Source: Hygrocybe punicea
Taxonomy: Eukaryota; Basidiomycota; Agaricomycetes; Agaricales; Hygrophoraceae
NCBI GenBank assembly: GCA_963556145.1
Contig: OY744470.1
Coordinates: 1,736,001-1,800,000 of the forward strand
Length of the DNA: 64,000 nucleotides
Reading direction: 5' to 3'
Of this stretch, positions 31,983 to 44,228 are shown piece by piece. The stretch's first letter is position 1. The number at the start of each line of letters is the position of its first letter. Position numbers and translations under genes: made by a program. The notes under the pieces are model-generated. The model saw only the letters and a program-made list of their open reading frames with translations, was not told the origin of the DNA and ran no database searches.

Positions 31983-32843
31983 ATGGCTGGAGAAATAGCA
32001 AGCCTCGTAGGATGTAGTCAGAGTACTGTATACAGAGTTATCCAATACTATGAAGACACCAGCCATCTGGTTAACCATTGGATCCACCACCGAGGCCACC
32101 CCCAAGCACTTGACATGGTGGACATCAATTACCTTCATTCGCTAGTCACCGCCAATCCAACTTTATATCTCAACGAACTCCAGGACCAGTTGTATGCTGT
32201 CCACAATATCTATGTTTTGATCGCTACCATCTGGTGAGCACTTTGTTGGCTTGCTATAACTCACAATGAACTGCTACAAGCAACATGGCAAGCTGCTTAT
32301 GGTGACATTCTGATGGAGTTTTTTTGTCTGGCTGGATGAGGCAGTGGTGGATGATCACACCAATCAACAGCGGAGAGGCTGGTCTTTGATTGGAAATGCA
32401 TGCATTCAGAGGGCAACATTCATTTGTGGAGTATGCTATTCAGTGCTTCCAGCACTATCATCAGATGGTATCATTGCCTTAGACATCTTCGAAGGATTGG
32501 TCAACAAGCTTCATTTTATTGAATTTGTTCGCGGACAACTTGTGAGTCAGATTCCTTTTTCTGTTTTGGGCTAACTCCTGCTCCAATATAGGTGCCAAAA
32601 CTCACACCATATCCTGGACCACAAAGTATGGTAGTCATGGATAATTGCACGATCCACCATGATAAAGATTTCCAGCAGATCATTGAGGATGAGTGCAGTG
32701 AGTTTTGTTTTGTTTTTTGAGGCAATGTACTCACAATGACATGGGTAACCAGGTGCTGAACTTATTTATTTGCCACCATATTCACCTGATTTCAACCCAA
32801 TTGAACAGGCATTTCATGCTCTCAAGATGACTTCATCAGCATG
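31983..32843 (+). pseudogene. Tc1/mariner-like transposase relic 1
   Basis: Pieces in order: helix-turn-helix IASLVGCSQSTVYRVIQYYE, linker NPTLYLNELQDQL, intron 32234-32280, WLDEAVVDDHTNQ with the first catalytic Asp, GWSLIGNACIQRATFICGV, an intron after FVRGQL, VVMDNCTIHHD with the second Asp, an intron after EDECS, and LPPYSPDFNPIEQAFHALK with the Glu. This is the DDE architecture of fungal Tc1-like elements. A run of seven T at about 32320 shifts the frame before WLDEA. No terminal repeats were identified. A cut-and-paste element that is now inactive. Confidence 0.85.
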
Positions 32844-32959
32844 AAGATGCTGCACTGACCCCAGAGTGTTGGCCTTGGCTGATATAGCAAGCGACATTAG
32901 CAATTACTCAGGAGCAGGCCATGTCATGGATTATTAATTGCAGGTACTCTTAGACAAAT

Positions 32960-33801
32960 CACACATGGTATTCAGTTGGCCAATTGTGTACATGAGCATG
33001 ATACTAGTTTAGCGAGATGTACATACAATCGTGCTACATATGGCTTGGAAGAAAAAAAGACAACCTTGTCAAATACTTGGCATCGCACAAGGTGTAGTGC
33101 TGCCACTCTTCATACCTGCCACTTTCTGTGCTTCAAGCTGAGTGCACCATTCAGTCACAAATGCTTGAAATTTCCATATTTGTTCCTCAATTGCTCCTGT
33201 GACAGTGCAAAGTCAAGATACAGGCACCTGCCCAAGAATATCAGGGGTTAAGTCAAGATCTGCCAAGGACGATTTGACATGTATGAGATTAATACCCCTT
33301 TCCTCTTTGAATGCAAGCAGACATGCATGGAGCTCTTTACCAGGTATCAGGATGTCCATTGCAGTCACCAAAATAGGATTGGAAGCTTGGCAAATGATTG
33401 GAATCGCAGGATTCATCAGTTGATCTCCTTGGGGGCAGGAAAGCCCTGTGAGTAGTGGAATCAATGATGCCATGAGCAACATCATGGGATCTGTTGCAGG
33501 AGGAGCAGCTGGGTGGATCCCTCAAACCCTAGACTGGCTGCTTATGAGGTGTCCATCATGGATACCATCAAATTCGATGGTATTCAGGGGCCCATGTTTT
33601 GTTGCATCAGAGGCAGCCTGAAATGGATTCATTAGTTGGCAGCTCAACTGAGATCAATAATTGGTACTTACAATAGTGGCCACTTAGATTTTTAACTTGC
33701 AGGTGTTGAGTCTGAGGTGTTCTCCTGATGCAGCAACATAGCAAAAGCCAGGCTCGCCATGGCCCTGGTGCTGGGCACAAGGCCACTTCTTTTTGATTTG
33801 T
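32960..33801 (-). pseudogene. Repetitive Agaricomycete gene family, copy A, 3' half
   Basis: Read on the minus strand from the LTR edge: KKKWPCAQHQGHGEPGFCYV, then an intron, ASDATKHGPLNTIEFDG, NPAIPIICQASNPILVTAMD, SLADLDLTPDILGQVPVS and VTGAIEEQIWKFQAF. The Cys/His spacing (C..H..H..C) suggests a metal-binding fold, and the C-terminal part resembles a SAM-like helical domain. In-frame stops occur, for example TGA in SSQSRV-stop. The gene continues at 38607 once the LTR copy is removed. Such genes are multicopy in mushrooms and often sit next to transposons. Function is unknown. Confidence 0.7.
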
Positions 33802-33845
33802 AGAACTGTTACATTTTTCAACTCCGTAACTCTGATTCCAACTCC

Positions 33846-35847
33846 CACATCAGGACTTTCCACATTTAGTCGGGATCTAAAGTGATTTCTAAAGTTAGCA
33901 CCAAAATATAATCTTTAGATTTACATTTAGGCCTAGCCTAAATATTAAATTTAAGTCACAAATAAATGTATATCTAAATTATTTATTTATTTTCATCTTT
34001 AGGTTATTCTTGCAATCAAAATAATTATCAGATCTATATTGTAAGGGGAAAGTATAATTTAGTTCCAAGTTTACTCAAATTTCTAGTCCAAATTTAGGCA
34101 TCACCTAAAGGCAGGCCAAAATTAAAACTTTCGGTAGCGTTAAAATAATAAATTTAATAATTATCAAAATGTAAGATTTTCGGCAACTATTTAAATTCAA
34201 AGTTGTTGTTAGATCTAAAGCTATTGCCCGCGCCATTGCCCGCTCGTCGCCCGCCCGTCGCCCACCCATTGTCCACCCATCTCCCAATCTTACCTCACGA
34301 GCCCAGCTCCAACGTCAATTGACATGGTGGTGGGGTTCGTGAGGTGATGACAGAGGTAGGGGGAGAGGCAGGTGGGGGAGATGGCGGGGGCGACAAGGGT
34401 GTACGGGGGCACGACAGAATGAGAGCGGGGAGAGGGCGGGGGCACGATAGGATGGGAGGGTGACGAGCGTGGGTGATGAGGGTGTGGGAGATGGCGGGGG
34501 CACGATAGGATGGGAGGGCGACGAGGGTGTAGGTGATGAGGTGTGGGAGATGGCGTGGGCATGGCACGATGGGATGGGAGGAGATGGCGTGGGGGACGAG
34601 GGAGTGGGAGGGTGAGGAGATGGCGTGGGCGTGGGCGACAAGGGTGTGGCGTGGGCGACGAGGGTGTGGATGACGAGGGTGTGGGAGATGGCGTGGGGTG
34701 TGGGCGAGGGAGGTGATGGCGGAGGTGGCTTGGCAGGAGATGGCGTTGGCGATGAGGGTGAGGGAGATGGCGTGGACATGGGTGAGGGAGATGGCGGGGG
34801 CACGATGGGAGGGCAACGAGAGGGTGTGGGAGATTGCGTGGTGATGGGATGGGATGGTGGGGAGATGGCGTGGGTGTGGACGAGGGAGATGGCGTGGGCA
34901 TGGCCATGGGGGATCCAATTTTGGATGGGTTAGATGTGGGCAACGAGAGCGTGGGCGACGAGAGTGTGGCGATGAGAGCGTGGGCGATGAGAGCGTGGGC
35001 GATGAGAGCGTGGCGACGGCGTGGCGATGAGCGTCGCGTGTGCGATGAGGGTGCGGCGTGGGCGACAAGGGTGTGGGAGATGGCGAGTGTGAGGAGAGAT
35101 GGTGACGACGACGAGGGAGATGGGAGATGGCGTGGGTGTGGACGAGGGAGATGATGGGGAGGGCGGAGGTGTGGGCGACGGCTTGGCAGGAAATCGAGGG
35201 TGGGAAATGGCGGCGAGGGCGAGGGAGATGGCGTGGGGTGTGGGAGATCGTCATACTTGGGCAGGGGAGATGCCGGGGATGGGATGAGCGGGAGCGGGAG
35301 AGATGGCGAGATGGCGTCACGGTGGGTGTGAGGTCGAAAAAAAAAATTGATTGGTTTTGTCGACGTCAGAGCTGGGTTCAGGTCATGATTGGGAGGTGGG
35401 CGACGGGTGGGCGATGGGTGGGCGATGGGTGGACGACGGGTGGACGACGGGTGCGCGATTGCGCGGGCAATAGCTTTAGTTCTGATTGAAATTTGGAATG
35501 TTGATAACCGCCGAATTTTTTTTTTTGATAACTATTAAATCCATTATTTTAGTCACACTGAAAGTTTAAATTTTGGCCTGCCTTTGGATGATACCTAAAT
35601 TTAGACTAGCAAATTTGAGTAAACTTGTAGCGAAATTCTGTTTTCCTTCCACAATTTAGAACAGGTCATCATTTTAATTGTAAAACTAGTCTAAAGATGA
35701 AACTAAATAAATACTTTAGATGTACATTTATTTGTGACTTAAATTCAATATTTAGGCTAGGCCTAAATGTAAATCTAAAAATTATATTTTTCCGCTCACT
35801 TTAGAAACCACTTTAGACCCCAACTAAATGTTGGAACTCCTGAGGTG
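33846..35847. mobile_element. Non-autonomous CACTA-like element with G-rich minisatellite
   Basis: The termini are CACATCAGGACTTTCCACAT and, complemented, CACCTCAGGAGTTCCAACAT. TCC is duplicated (33843-33845 and 35848-35850). The inverted arms extend about 450 bp on each side (left to about 34300, right from about 35400) and are AT-rich. They share ACATTTAGGCCTAGCCTAAA and end inward in CGCCCACCC/GGGTGGGCG runs. The interior (34320-35380) is a purine-rich minisatellite of GGGAGATGGCGTGGG and GCGACGAGGGTGTG units. CAC ends with a 3-bp TSD point to CACTA, perhaps mobilised by Plavaka. All ORFs in the interior are repeat by-products. Confidence 0.8.
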
Positions 35848-36120
35848 TCCAGTACCCATCATGACGATTCTGCTTTACCACACCTTCCTTTTTCATTCCA
35901 ATTTGCCTTTTGTCTTCTTTTGGACATCATTGTTTATTCTTGTTCTTGTTCCCTTTTTATCCTTTCTTCTAGAACAATCCAGACCAACCATGGACACATC
36001 CCCACGTGACCTTGCTGCACCCGAATAGTCACCTTGCCAATGGATGTCACTTTCATTGTCTTCGCTGTACGACATACTGTCTTCCCAAACCAACTCACAA
36101 TGGCTATCCTCACCAAACAG

Positions 36121-37277
36121 TAAGGCATGTCACGACTCTGGGTAACCCACGGGTCACAATGGGTTTACCCATGGGAAAACTTGTGGGTATCTTACTTGTG
36201 AGTACCATTTACCCATTGTCTGAAATACTCACAGATCTGGGTGTCATGTATTATCTCTCAGGTACCTGTGTGAGTACTGGTGGGTCACAGCCAAAACTCA
36301 TTCTCTGTAGATACTCAAATGTTTAATTTTTGTGTGTATGAAATCGCGGGAACTTAGATCATGTGATCTTAAACAACGACGCGAAATGTCGACTCAACAA
36401 TTAACAGCAACACTCACAAGACAAAACGGTAAGCTTTCACAGAAGCTTCACTTTACTGACATTTTATTACACAGAGAATCATGATGAGGACAGCCGGCAA
36501 CAGCAGCGGCAGTGGCAGCACCACCAACACCCACACCAACGCCTGCCAACACCCATGCCAACACCATGCCCATACCAACACCACACTCACGACAGGAACC
36601 GGGGATGGTAGCAACACAAGGACACAGCAGGGAGTGGTGCGTCCAGCCCCTGCTGCTAAGATAAGTTTTCATTGTCATCTATTTTATTTATCTATACTTA
36701 CCCCCCACAGTTCCATGATGCCCACAAGCGTGGATGTGGCAGCAGCCCATGGCAACCACAGCAGCTGTGGCAGCAACAACCACTGCAGTGGCAGCAGCAA
36801 TGACAGAAGCAGTGGGAATGGCAGCAACGCAGCAGCAACAGCAGCAGCAGGAATGGCAACAGCAGGAATGGCAGCCGCGGGAATGGCAGCAGCAGCAATA
36901 GCAGCAGCAACAACGGCAGCAACAATGGCACCGGCAGCAACACAGCAGCAACAGCGCCGGCAGCAATGCAACAGCAACAGCTGTGGCAGTGGCACGGTGC
37001 CACTGAAAGGTCCCCCCTCCTCCCCACTCCTCCCAACTCCTTGCAACCCCAGGCCCACGTCAGTTGACATGGCACTGTGGCTTGCAAGGAAATTTGAGGG
37101 TGGAGGAGGATGGTTCGTGGTCCAAAGCGTGTTGAGCCCCAGGTCACCTGCAAGTACCCGTGGATCCGAGTCCAGTGGATTGAAAAACCCACATGGATCT
37201 GGGTATGTAAATTTTGATGAAAAAAACTCGCGAGTTCGGATCCAGATCACGCACAAGTGCACTCGTGACATGTCTTA
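36121..37277. mobile_element. hAT-like non-autonomous element with CAG/CAA tract
   Basis: The termini are TAAGGCATGTCACGA and, complemented, TAAGACATGTCACGA. CCAAACAG (8 bp) is duplicated at 36113-36120 and 37278-37285, a hAT-type signature. Subterminal DNA has many GGGTA/TACCC words. Inside, AACAACGACGCGAAATG (36374-36390) opens a short exon MSTQQLTATLTRQN. An intron (GTAAGC..TACTGAC..ACACAG, about 36431-36475) and a Gln/His-rich stretch follow, then a (CAGCAA)n tract to about 37000. This short-exon, intron, triplet-exon layout matches the modules in the hairpin elements. Confidence 0.85.
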
Positions 37278-38606
37278 CCAAACAGTTCATAACTGTGATG
37301 GTCATTGGTGCCATAGCAATCACCTTCCTGCTTGGTTTCTACATTGTCATTATTTGCCTCTGGAAAAGGAAACTTCCTTCTTTGATGAAACTGACATTGC
37401 CTTGACAGTATATCAACATGTAATTGACACTTTCCATTTCTGGATATATGGTTTCCACTTTTGTATCCTGTGCCTATGATTATCCTCCCAGACTATCCAA
37501 TGACATTCCTCACCTGTATGTATACTCTGAACAATCCTCAATGACAAGACATTTCACTGTTCCCTCCAAACTGACCATCGCTGAAGTACACACCTTAATA
37601 CTTCGACCACAGACCATACAACTTCCCAATACAGTGAACCAACCCCTATTGTGTATTGTTCACATGTCATTGCTTCAATGCAGTACCTGACTACTTGTTC
37701 CCACAGCTTGTCACCTGTGCAATGACTCAAAACCTGGACCCACATTCATCTATCCCTTTCCATTGGTAACCTTGATACCTCCCACACTTGTTTACAACAA
37801 TACCCTTTCTTGGAAGAATACCGACATCAAGTGGACGTCATTGTTCCACACCAGGACAAGACATCACTCCTTGATACATCATTGACACAGATATTGTCAT
37901 CTGGTACAACTTATGCTGTTCACATGTCTGATCTCGACGATCCCACCATCCTAGTTGGTTTTCCCCTAATACATTCCTTTGTTTTCTTTCATACCAACCA
38001 TGTTGCTATATCCACACTACCTCAAGACACTCTCTTCACTAATCCCACACTGGACAATACCTCTCTTCAACCTGACTGTGCAATGCATTTGCCAGACTGC
38101 GCACTTGCCCATTACCGCAAGTGTAGACCCCAAATTGGCAATTCTGCATATCACATGATCTGATGACAAATCATCCGAGTCATCCGGACCTCCTCTATCC
38201 CTCAATGACACCTGGGCCTCCAGTTGGATTGCGAGAACATTGACATGAGGACACCTCATGTCTGTCTTATGGTGAACATACGGTGTAGTTGGACTTACTG
38301 TAGCCTCATGGTTGGATTTCCATTTACCTCCCCTCAAGACCAGTCACTATATATACTGTTCTTGTTGTTGGTTCGGACTTTTTCTTCTTTCCTTTCCTTA
38401 CGTTTAGTCTGGTTCTTGGGGCAGACTCATCTTGTTTTGGGTAACCCCCATGGCTCGCAATGACATTAGACCTTGACCCCCCCTCTTAGCAGTGTTGTCT
38501 TAGCTGTAAGCAACAATGGAAACTGCTGTTCTCTCCTCTGGAAACCGCCTCCTAGTGAAGTTGATTGTTGCCAGAGCCCGCTGCAGAAGTGATCTGTAAC
38601 AAGAGC

Positions 38607-39720
38607 AATCCTGCCATGGAGTTGGTCTTCTTCCCCAAACTCATCAATACATGGTACCCTGGTACCATACATCAACTCATCATCTTTGATTGGCTGGCTT
38701 ACAGAGGAATGTAAGACTACAGATTGTTAGATATAGTTTAGATCATGTCTAAATAAATGTACTTACCAGTTTCCTGATCCTCCAGCCCTCAAGTGCCAGA
38801 AGGGAAAACTCAACGCTACATGTGGCTCAATTTGCTTTGATGGCTACTTGGAAATCAGCATCAGATTCTATGGATACAGCACCTGCCTTCCCACCACTAG
38901 CAAAATGTGTTAGAGATTATGAGCAAAAGTAACAAAAGTTCACCTTGACCCAGTCTATCAAAATTTGAAATGTGAACCATTATGCAGTCCTGGACTAAAC
39001 TGATCTGCTAACTCATGGACAGTGAGGAACTGGGCAATAAAAGTGCCATGTGTGATCTGTGATAAATGATGTTGATAAAGCCAAACTTGGTGCACGACTT
39101 CTTCTTGATGATGGCCTTGTGTGAGCAGGCTCAAAGTCCTTTCTTCAGTTCAAGAGACGTCATTGCCATGTAGACAAGGTGGCCAGTTTGCTTAACTGAG
39201 CGAGAGTAAGCAATAAAATGGCAATGTGTGAGGAGATCTTTACCACCTGGTTGAGCAGGACCAGATCCATGCATGTTGAAGGTAAATTGGGTGGGACAAT
39301 TTTCTCCATGTGTGAAAGGAGCTTGGGCAGCTGGTTAAAGAGGGGGGAAAATATTGGGTGGGACAGGGCGGCCAGTGGCAATAAGATTGGCCTCAATCTC
39401 CTGTCTGATATGGTAAAATTTATGCAGATTTATGCCGCCATCTACATAACAGAGTTATCTCCATATATTTAGTGATATAATGACAAAAACAAAAGAAGAC
39501 CTTACTGCATTGTTGAGCCAACCATCAGAGGGGTGGCTTGGCATGTTCTCCTTATCATTTTGGACATATGGTGGAGGAAATCCCCTCTCACGAGCATCAC
39601 TGGATAGGTGAGAGAGTGTTGTGAAAATGATAGCGGTGTGAGTCACCTGAGTGGGCACATTCTTGACTGGAGTGAGGGGCATCAATGATTGACACAGGGG
39701 AGTCTGTATTTGAAGCACTC
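38607..39720 (-). pseudogene. Repetitive Agaricomycete gene family, copy A, 5' half
   Basis: On the minus strand: a piece NVPTQVTHTAIIFTTL..FPPPYVQNDKENM (39720-39460), weakly coding DNA, then ASGGKAGAVSIESDADFQVAI and CSVEFSLLALEGWRIRK before an intron. The last block reads DDELMYGTRVPCIDEFGEEDQLHGR and runs into the LTR at 38601. The order and motifs agree with the 3' half at 32960-33801. Only the last two blocks are placed with confidence. Stops interrupt the frame, so it is a relic. Confidence 0.6.
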
Positions 39721-39779
39721 ACCTTTATAGCACTGGACTGGCTCATGCACAGACAGATCTTATGGTATTTGAGCACTAT

Positions 39780-39890
39780 GGTCATTGCTGGATGGATCCT
39801 AGTTTTTGACATGTTATTACAGTTGTTTGAAGGAATCATAGCAGTTTCCACGAATTTTTGATGAATTATGAAAATCAGGACTTAAATTTT
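39780..39890. repeat. Inverted-repeat partner of 46345-46450
   Basis: GTTTGAAGGAATCATAGCAG and TGATGAATTATGAAAATCAGG here recur inverted at 46345-46450. They may be the decayed ends of one 6.6-kb element enclosing the second Tc1-like relic and gene family copy B. No TSD was found. Confidence 0.45.
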
Positions 39891-42259
39891 TTTCGTGTAC
39901 TAGTATCGAAGTCCAAAGTTTATTTAGGCTTGGTCTACCTGAGCCACCAAAATCAAAATTCCACTCTATTGTCACAGCAAATGCCAGGTTTGGCCATTTT
40001 CACCTCACTTGTTTTTTTTTCCCAACAAGATACTGAATGAGAAGTAAAATGGCAGCTAGATGCACTCAGCAACCCATGTACATTTTCTTTTTACATTGAT
40101 TCTAACTACTAATATAACAGGTGAATGCTGGTGAACAACCACCAACACCAGCATCCCAGCCACAACTCATTTGAGCATCTGTTACAGATCACTGTCTGAT
40201 TTGCGGACTCCAGTAACAACGAACCAAATGAGGATTAATAAAAGTAAGAGAGTACAAACAAGATAGAGAAGGGGAGGGATTTGTCTGGGTGGTCCTAGGT
40301 ATGTGATCAGGGGAAGAGTAGCTAGACTAAACTTAAAGGATGTAAACTACTGTGCATGATCCACTACTTGGTCACACTAACTGTTTTGAAGTCATTCTCC
40401 TACAACTTCAAAGATATTCATAAATTATCTTTTCAAGGTGATAGACATTTGTCTGAAGAAGATATCTATATAATTTGAATGAGAGTTACAAGGCTAAAAA
40501 TCCTGCAGGAGTGAGAATAGTACAGGCATGTCCATTTTTGACCCTAACCAGGAAGTGGGTCATACCTGCTATGCTATAAGATACAGTAACATTTCAACCT
40601 TATGCTGCAGTAAAATCTATTCTACTATATCTCTTCTTATGTATGAAATCCAAATTTATCATTCTATTAACCCAAACTATGGTACTTGATGCCTTTCAAG
40701 TTCAACTACCTGTGTTTTTATGCAAGTGGGCACTTGTTTGAAAGAATGACAGTTGTGCATAATGTTCTTATGAGTTATAACTATCAATATTGTGGCCATA
40801 TCATAGATAGACATATGTTTAATCATGGCCAACTGCAGTTAAAGACAGTAACAACATGCTGGTTACAAAATTTGACATTGACCAGGTACCTGGTGTGACC
40901 AAGTACCCGACTGACCACAGTATGAATGTCTGGTTTATACATTAAACATCTTCAGGGCAGGTTTCTTTGTCATGATATGCAGTGATGGCGAGGCTGTGAT
41001 CCATAATGAACAGTGTCTTCAAATCATTTGTGGGATACATGTGTTGGAGTGCCAACATGGTGGCCAGCGACTGGTTTGGAGGTTCAACGATAGTCATTAG
41101 AGGATACAGTGATTGTGTTGAAAGGTGCTATGTAGCAAGGTTTGTGATTTGGCGGTGATCAGTATGGTATCATGATTGGAATCGATGATGTTGCAAACCC
41201 AATTGATGATGTCAGGGTTAGAATTGGAGTAAAAGGTAACAGCATCAAAATAGCCAACACTACATCCACCCATGCTGCATCAAATACACCCACAACATGC
41301 ACATCTGTGAACAAACATGAATGCAGGGATTATGCGGTATTGACAAGACAAAACATATAGCTGATGGAGGTGTGCCCACCCCTTCTGCTATTTGGTGTGT
41401 TTTTTTTACTATTGTACTATATTTCTTTCATAGTACTACCAATCCCTTTCCCCAATGCTAACAAAGTTAAACAAACCAAACTACCACCTTGCTATGTCTC
41501 ATGCCAATCACGCCAACCATCACCCATACTCAGTTCAGAGCTAGTGGTGCACCCAAGAGCACCATTCAAGTTGCATCACCAAATGCAGTTCCAATTCCCC
41601 ACTTCCAACAGCAGTGCCACCATCAGTGTGATGGCAGCAGCACAAGTGGTAGTGGAAGCAGAAGTGGTGGCACTACCACCACTACCAGTAGCATGGCAGC
41701 ACCAGGAATACTGTGGCGATGGCACCAGCACCAGCACCACCAGTTACCACCACCAGTGTGGCAGTAGCAATGCTGATGGGAACAACCATGGCAGTGGCAG
41801 CACTAGCAGCACCAGCACTGTACAGTAGTGACAGCAGCAGTAAGACCAGCATTGGCACCACCAGTGTGCACTGGAACTGACACCAATACCAGTGGGACAA
41901 TGCCATGGCAACAACTGCAGGAGTGGCACTACAACCACTACTATGACCAGTAGCAGTGGCAGCAGCAAGGCCAGCAGCACCAACAACATTAGTATGGACA
42001 ATGGGGGTGGTTGGATCACTGGTGCCAGCACCCACCACCTGGCAGCAGAAGTAAAGACATTAGCACCAGCACAGTAGCACTAGTGGTAATTTGTAACATA
42101 TGGGTAGAATTTATGTTTTCACATTGTAATGGAATATTAAATTTCTCATTTTTATCCTTGAATAAGTCATAAAAGCAAGCAAAGAGTAATGTATGTAAAT
42201 AGTAATAACTCTGAGGGACTCAGATATGCCATGCAAAGCAATGGCCCTCTAGCACAAGT
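39891..42259. other. Old CpG-poor repeat debris with a CAN-rich tract
   Basis: No convincing gene. 39907-39990 (GAGCCACCAAAATCAAAATT region) is a diverged direct repeat of 52034-52140. At 41480-42075 there is a long ACC/AGC-rich tract (GCAGCACCAGGAATAC, CACCAGCACCACCAG) encoding no stable protein. It resembles the triplet tracts in the non-autonomous elements at 36.5 kb and 53.5 kb. The rest shows nothing recognisable. Confidence 0.4.
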
Positions 42260-43160
42260 ACTGTCATATTAGTCAGGATGTTAAGATCACTGCCATCCAG
42301 CTATTGAACACTCACGACTCAGCCTTGAAGATATCCTCACCTGTTGTAGCATGTCTGAGCACACATTTTACCACATCCTCAAGTTTTGGCACCACTGGTG
42401 ATGTGATCACCCCCACCCCTTGTTGTGGTGGCCCATGCAATCTTGATCACAACAATATTCAGTATCTCCTCCAGCTTATTAGAGAAAACCCTAACCATTT
42501 TCTGGACAAGCTCCTCACTTGCTCAAAAGAAACCGATTCTTTTCTGTTCACCATACTACCATCCACCAAGAACTCTCTTATGCTGGTGTCAGCCATGAGT
42601 GGCTACAATGCATTGCCTCTGAGCATAATGAAACTGGTGGTGTGCTGAATTCATCTCTTGCATGGCACAATTTTCCCCAGAAGAACTTGGATTCATAGAT
42701 GAGATGTCAAAGGATGAGTGCACCATTGGTAGGTGCTATGAGAGGTCCAAACAAGGATGCCATGTTCACAAATCCCAACCATTTGTTTGTGGAAGACATA
42801 CATCAACTGTTGGTGTCTTGATACTTGATGGCTTTGTCTCAGGAACAACAGTGGAGGGTTCATTAATAAAAGCAGTGTTCTTTGGGGGTTGAAATTTTCT
42901 GTTGTATTTGCTGCTGCTGCTGTGCCAGTCTGTACTGATCTTGTATTAGCTGCTGCAATGGAGTTGTTATCCTGGTCCCCTCAGTGTCCTAGTCCTCAAC
43001 AATGCCAAGATCCATCATGGAGATGAGATCCTAAAACTTGTCGACTGTTTTGGAGTTTGCCTTGTGTAGTTACCACTGTATTCACCAGATCTCAACCCAA
43101 TTGAGGAATCCTTTGCCAAGATCAAGCATTTCATTTGCTGTAAACAAGACTACTATGGAG
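42260..43160 (+). pseudogene. Tc1-like transposase relic 2 (different lineage)
   Basis: Motifs in order on the plus strand but in shifting frames: HISQDVKITAIQLL, LSLEDILTCCSMSEHTFYHI (helix-turn-helix), NIQYLLQLIRENPNHFLD, TTIHQELSYAGVSHE, FMAQFSPEELGFIDEMSKDE (first Asp), STVGVLILDGFVSGTTVEGS, VLNNAKIHHGDEI (Asp changed to Asn in the sequence as read) and LPLYSPDLNPIEESFAKIKHFI (Glu). This is the large mushroom Tc1-like family with a DDE core. Several frameshifts and a lost catalytic residue show long decay. Typical CpG positions are mostly TG or CA. Confidence 0.82.
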
Positions 43161-44228
43161 CTACATGAGGTGACAGGACTTTGTATGATATGTATGAGGT
43201 TCTTGATATTATTACAGCTGATGATGCTGCTGGCTACTTTGCTCACTCAGGATGTTTTTAGTGTACAATTGTCCCTTCTGTACCTATCCATCTTGTTTTT
43301 CTGATGAATCAATTGTATTCCTGGTAAAGACAGTGTTACAAAATAACTACCTGAGACTAAATCACAAGGGACCAACATTCAATAGCATCACACAATGCAG
43401 CAATCTCCCCAAACCTAAACTTCATTTCCTTCAACTTCTTGACTGTCAGAAACCTCAGCATATGAGCATGTGTATATGAATTTTCTTGAAACTTTGGTAT
43501 GATCCCCTCATCCAGCTCACACTGCCAGCAGAATTCTGCAATTGTCATAACTACACCTGGCTTGTGATTGACCTGAAGTAATGTGGGGCAATGTAGATTA
43601 TAGGTGTCCTTTCAGGGCATGGGAGCAGTGGCTGTGACTTCATTTGGTATAACAAGAGCTGGAGCTATTAGTTGGGGTGTAGCAGGCTGGAACAGCTGGG
43701 CCAACTCCATTCTGAAGGTCAAATTGTTGATGGGGGCTGGAGCAACCTTTCCAAGCACCACTGAATAAGTGAGTTAGTTTGTTAGTTTTAGGATTGCATA
43801 ACCAATGATTCAGGGGCCGATCAATTGTCGCATGTTCCTCTCCATTTAGCTATGAAAATGTGAGGGAAACAAGTAGGCAAAGAAGGTAAAACTCCCTATA
43901 GCTGCTGCCCAACAATCAAGTTGTTCATGACTAAGAGGGACATGACTACCATCCCCATCAATAAAGCAGTATGTGCCTTGGCCAGTTGGCTGCTTCTGTC
44001 CACATGTCCAGTGCTTCTGTAATGCCTGGATCTTGGCCCCTTTCAAGATATTTACTGGGAGTGTTGCTGGATCTTGCACTTGTTTAGTGGGCCAGTGCTG
44101 CGTATGGCATGAACGAGTTCTTTTTTCCCTCTTCCGACTTCCATGATGAAGCAAGCAATAAGATTAAATTGCATAAAGCATTTTACATATGGTATGAGAC
44201 ATATAGCATATATTGTACCTCACACCTC

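Larger units (their letters stand above)
33807..38601 (-). repeat. Solo LTR, copy 3 (inverted) carrying two nested elements
   Basis: The ends are TGTTACATTTTTCAACTCC and GATCTGTAACA, the complement of the other two copies. The flanks AGAAC (33802-33806) and AGAGC (38602-38606) are a TSD with one change. Removing the LTR rejoins the host frame as DQLHGRIAL-QIKKKWPC. Removing the nested elements at 33846-35847 and 36121-37277 leaves about 1.63 kb, the length of the other copies. Confidence 0.9.

Noticed and set aside
34290..35489. Pro/His/Ser-rich ORFs up to 341 codons on the minus strand
   Set aside because: They fall inside the purine minisatellite of a non-autonomous DNA element and overlap equally long ORFs on the other strand.
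36481..37479. 332-codon Ser/Asn/Ala-rich ORF
   Set aside because: It crosses the right end of the hAT-like element into the LTR and consists largely of a CAG/CAA tract, so it is not a gene unit.
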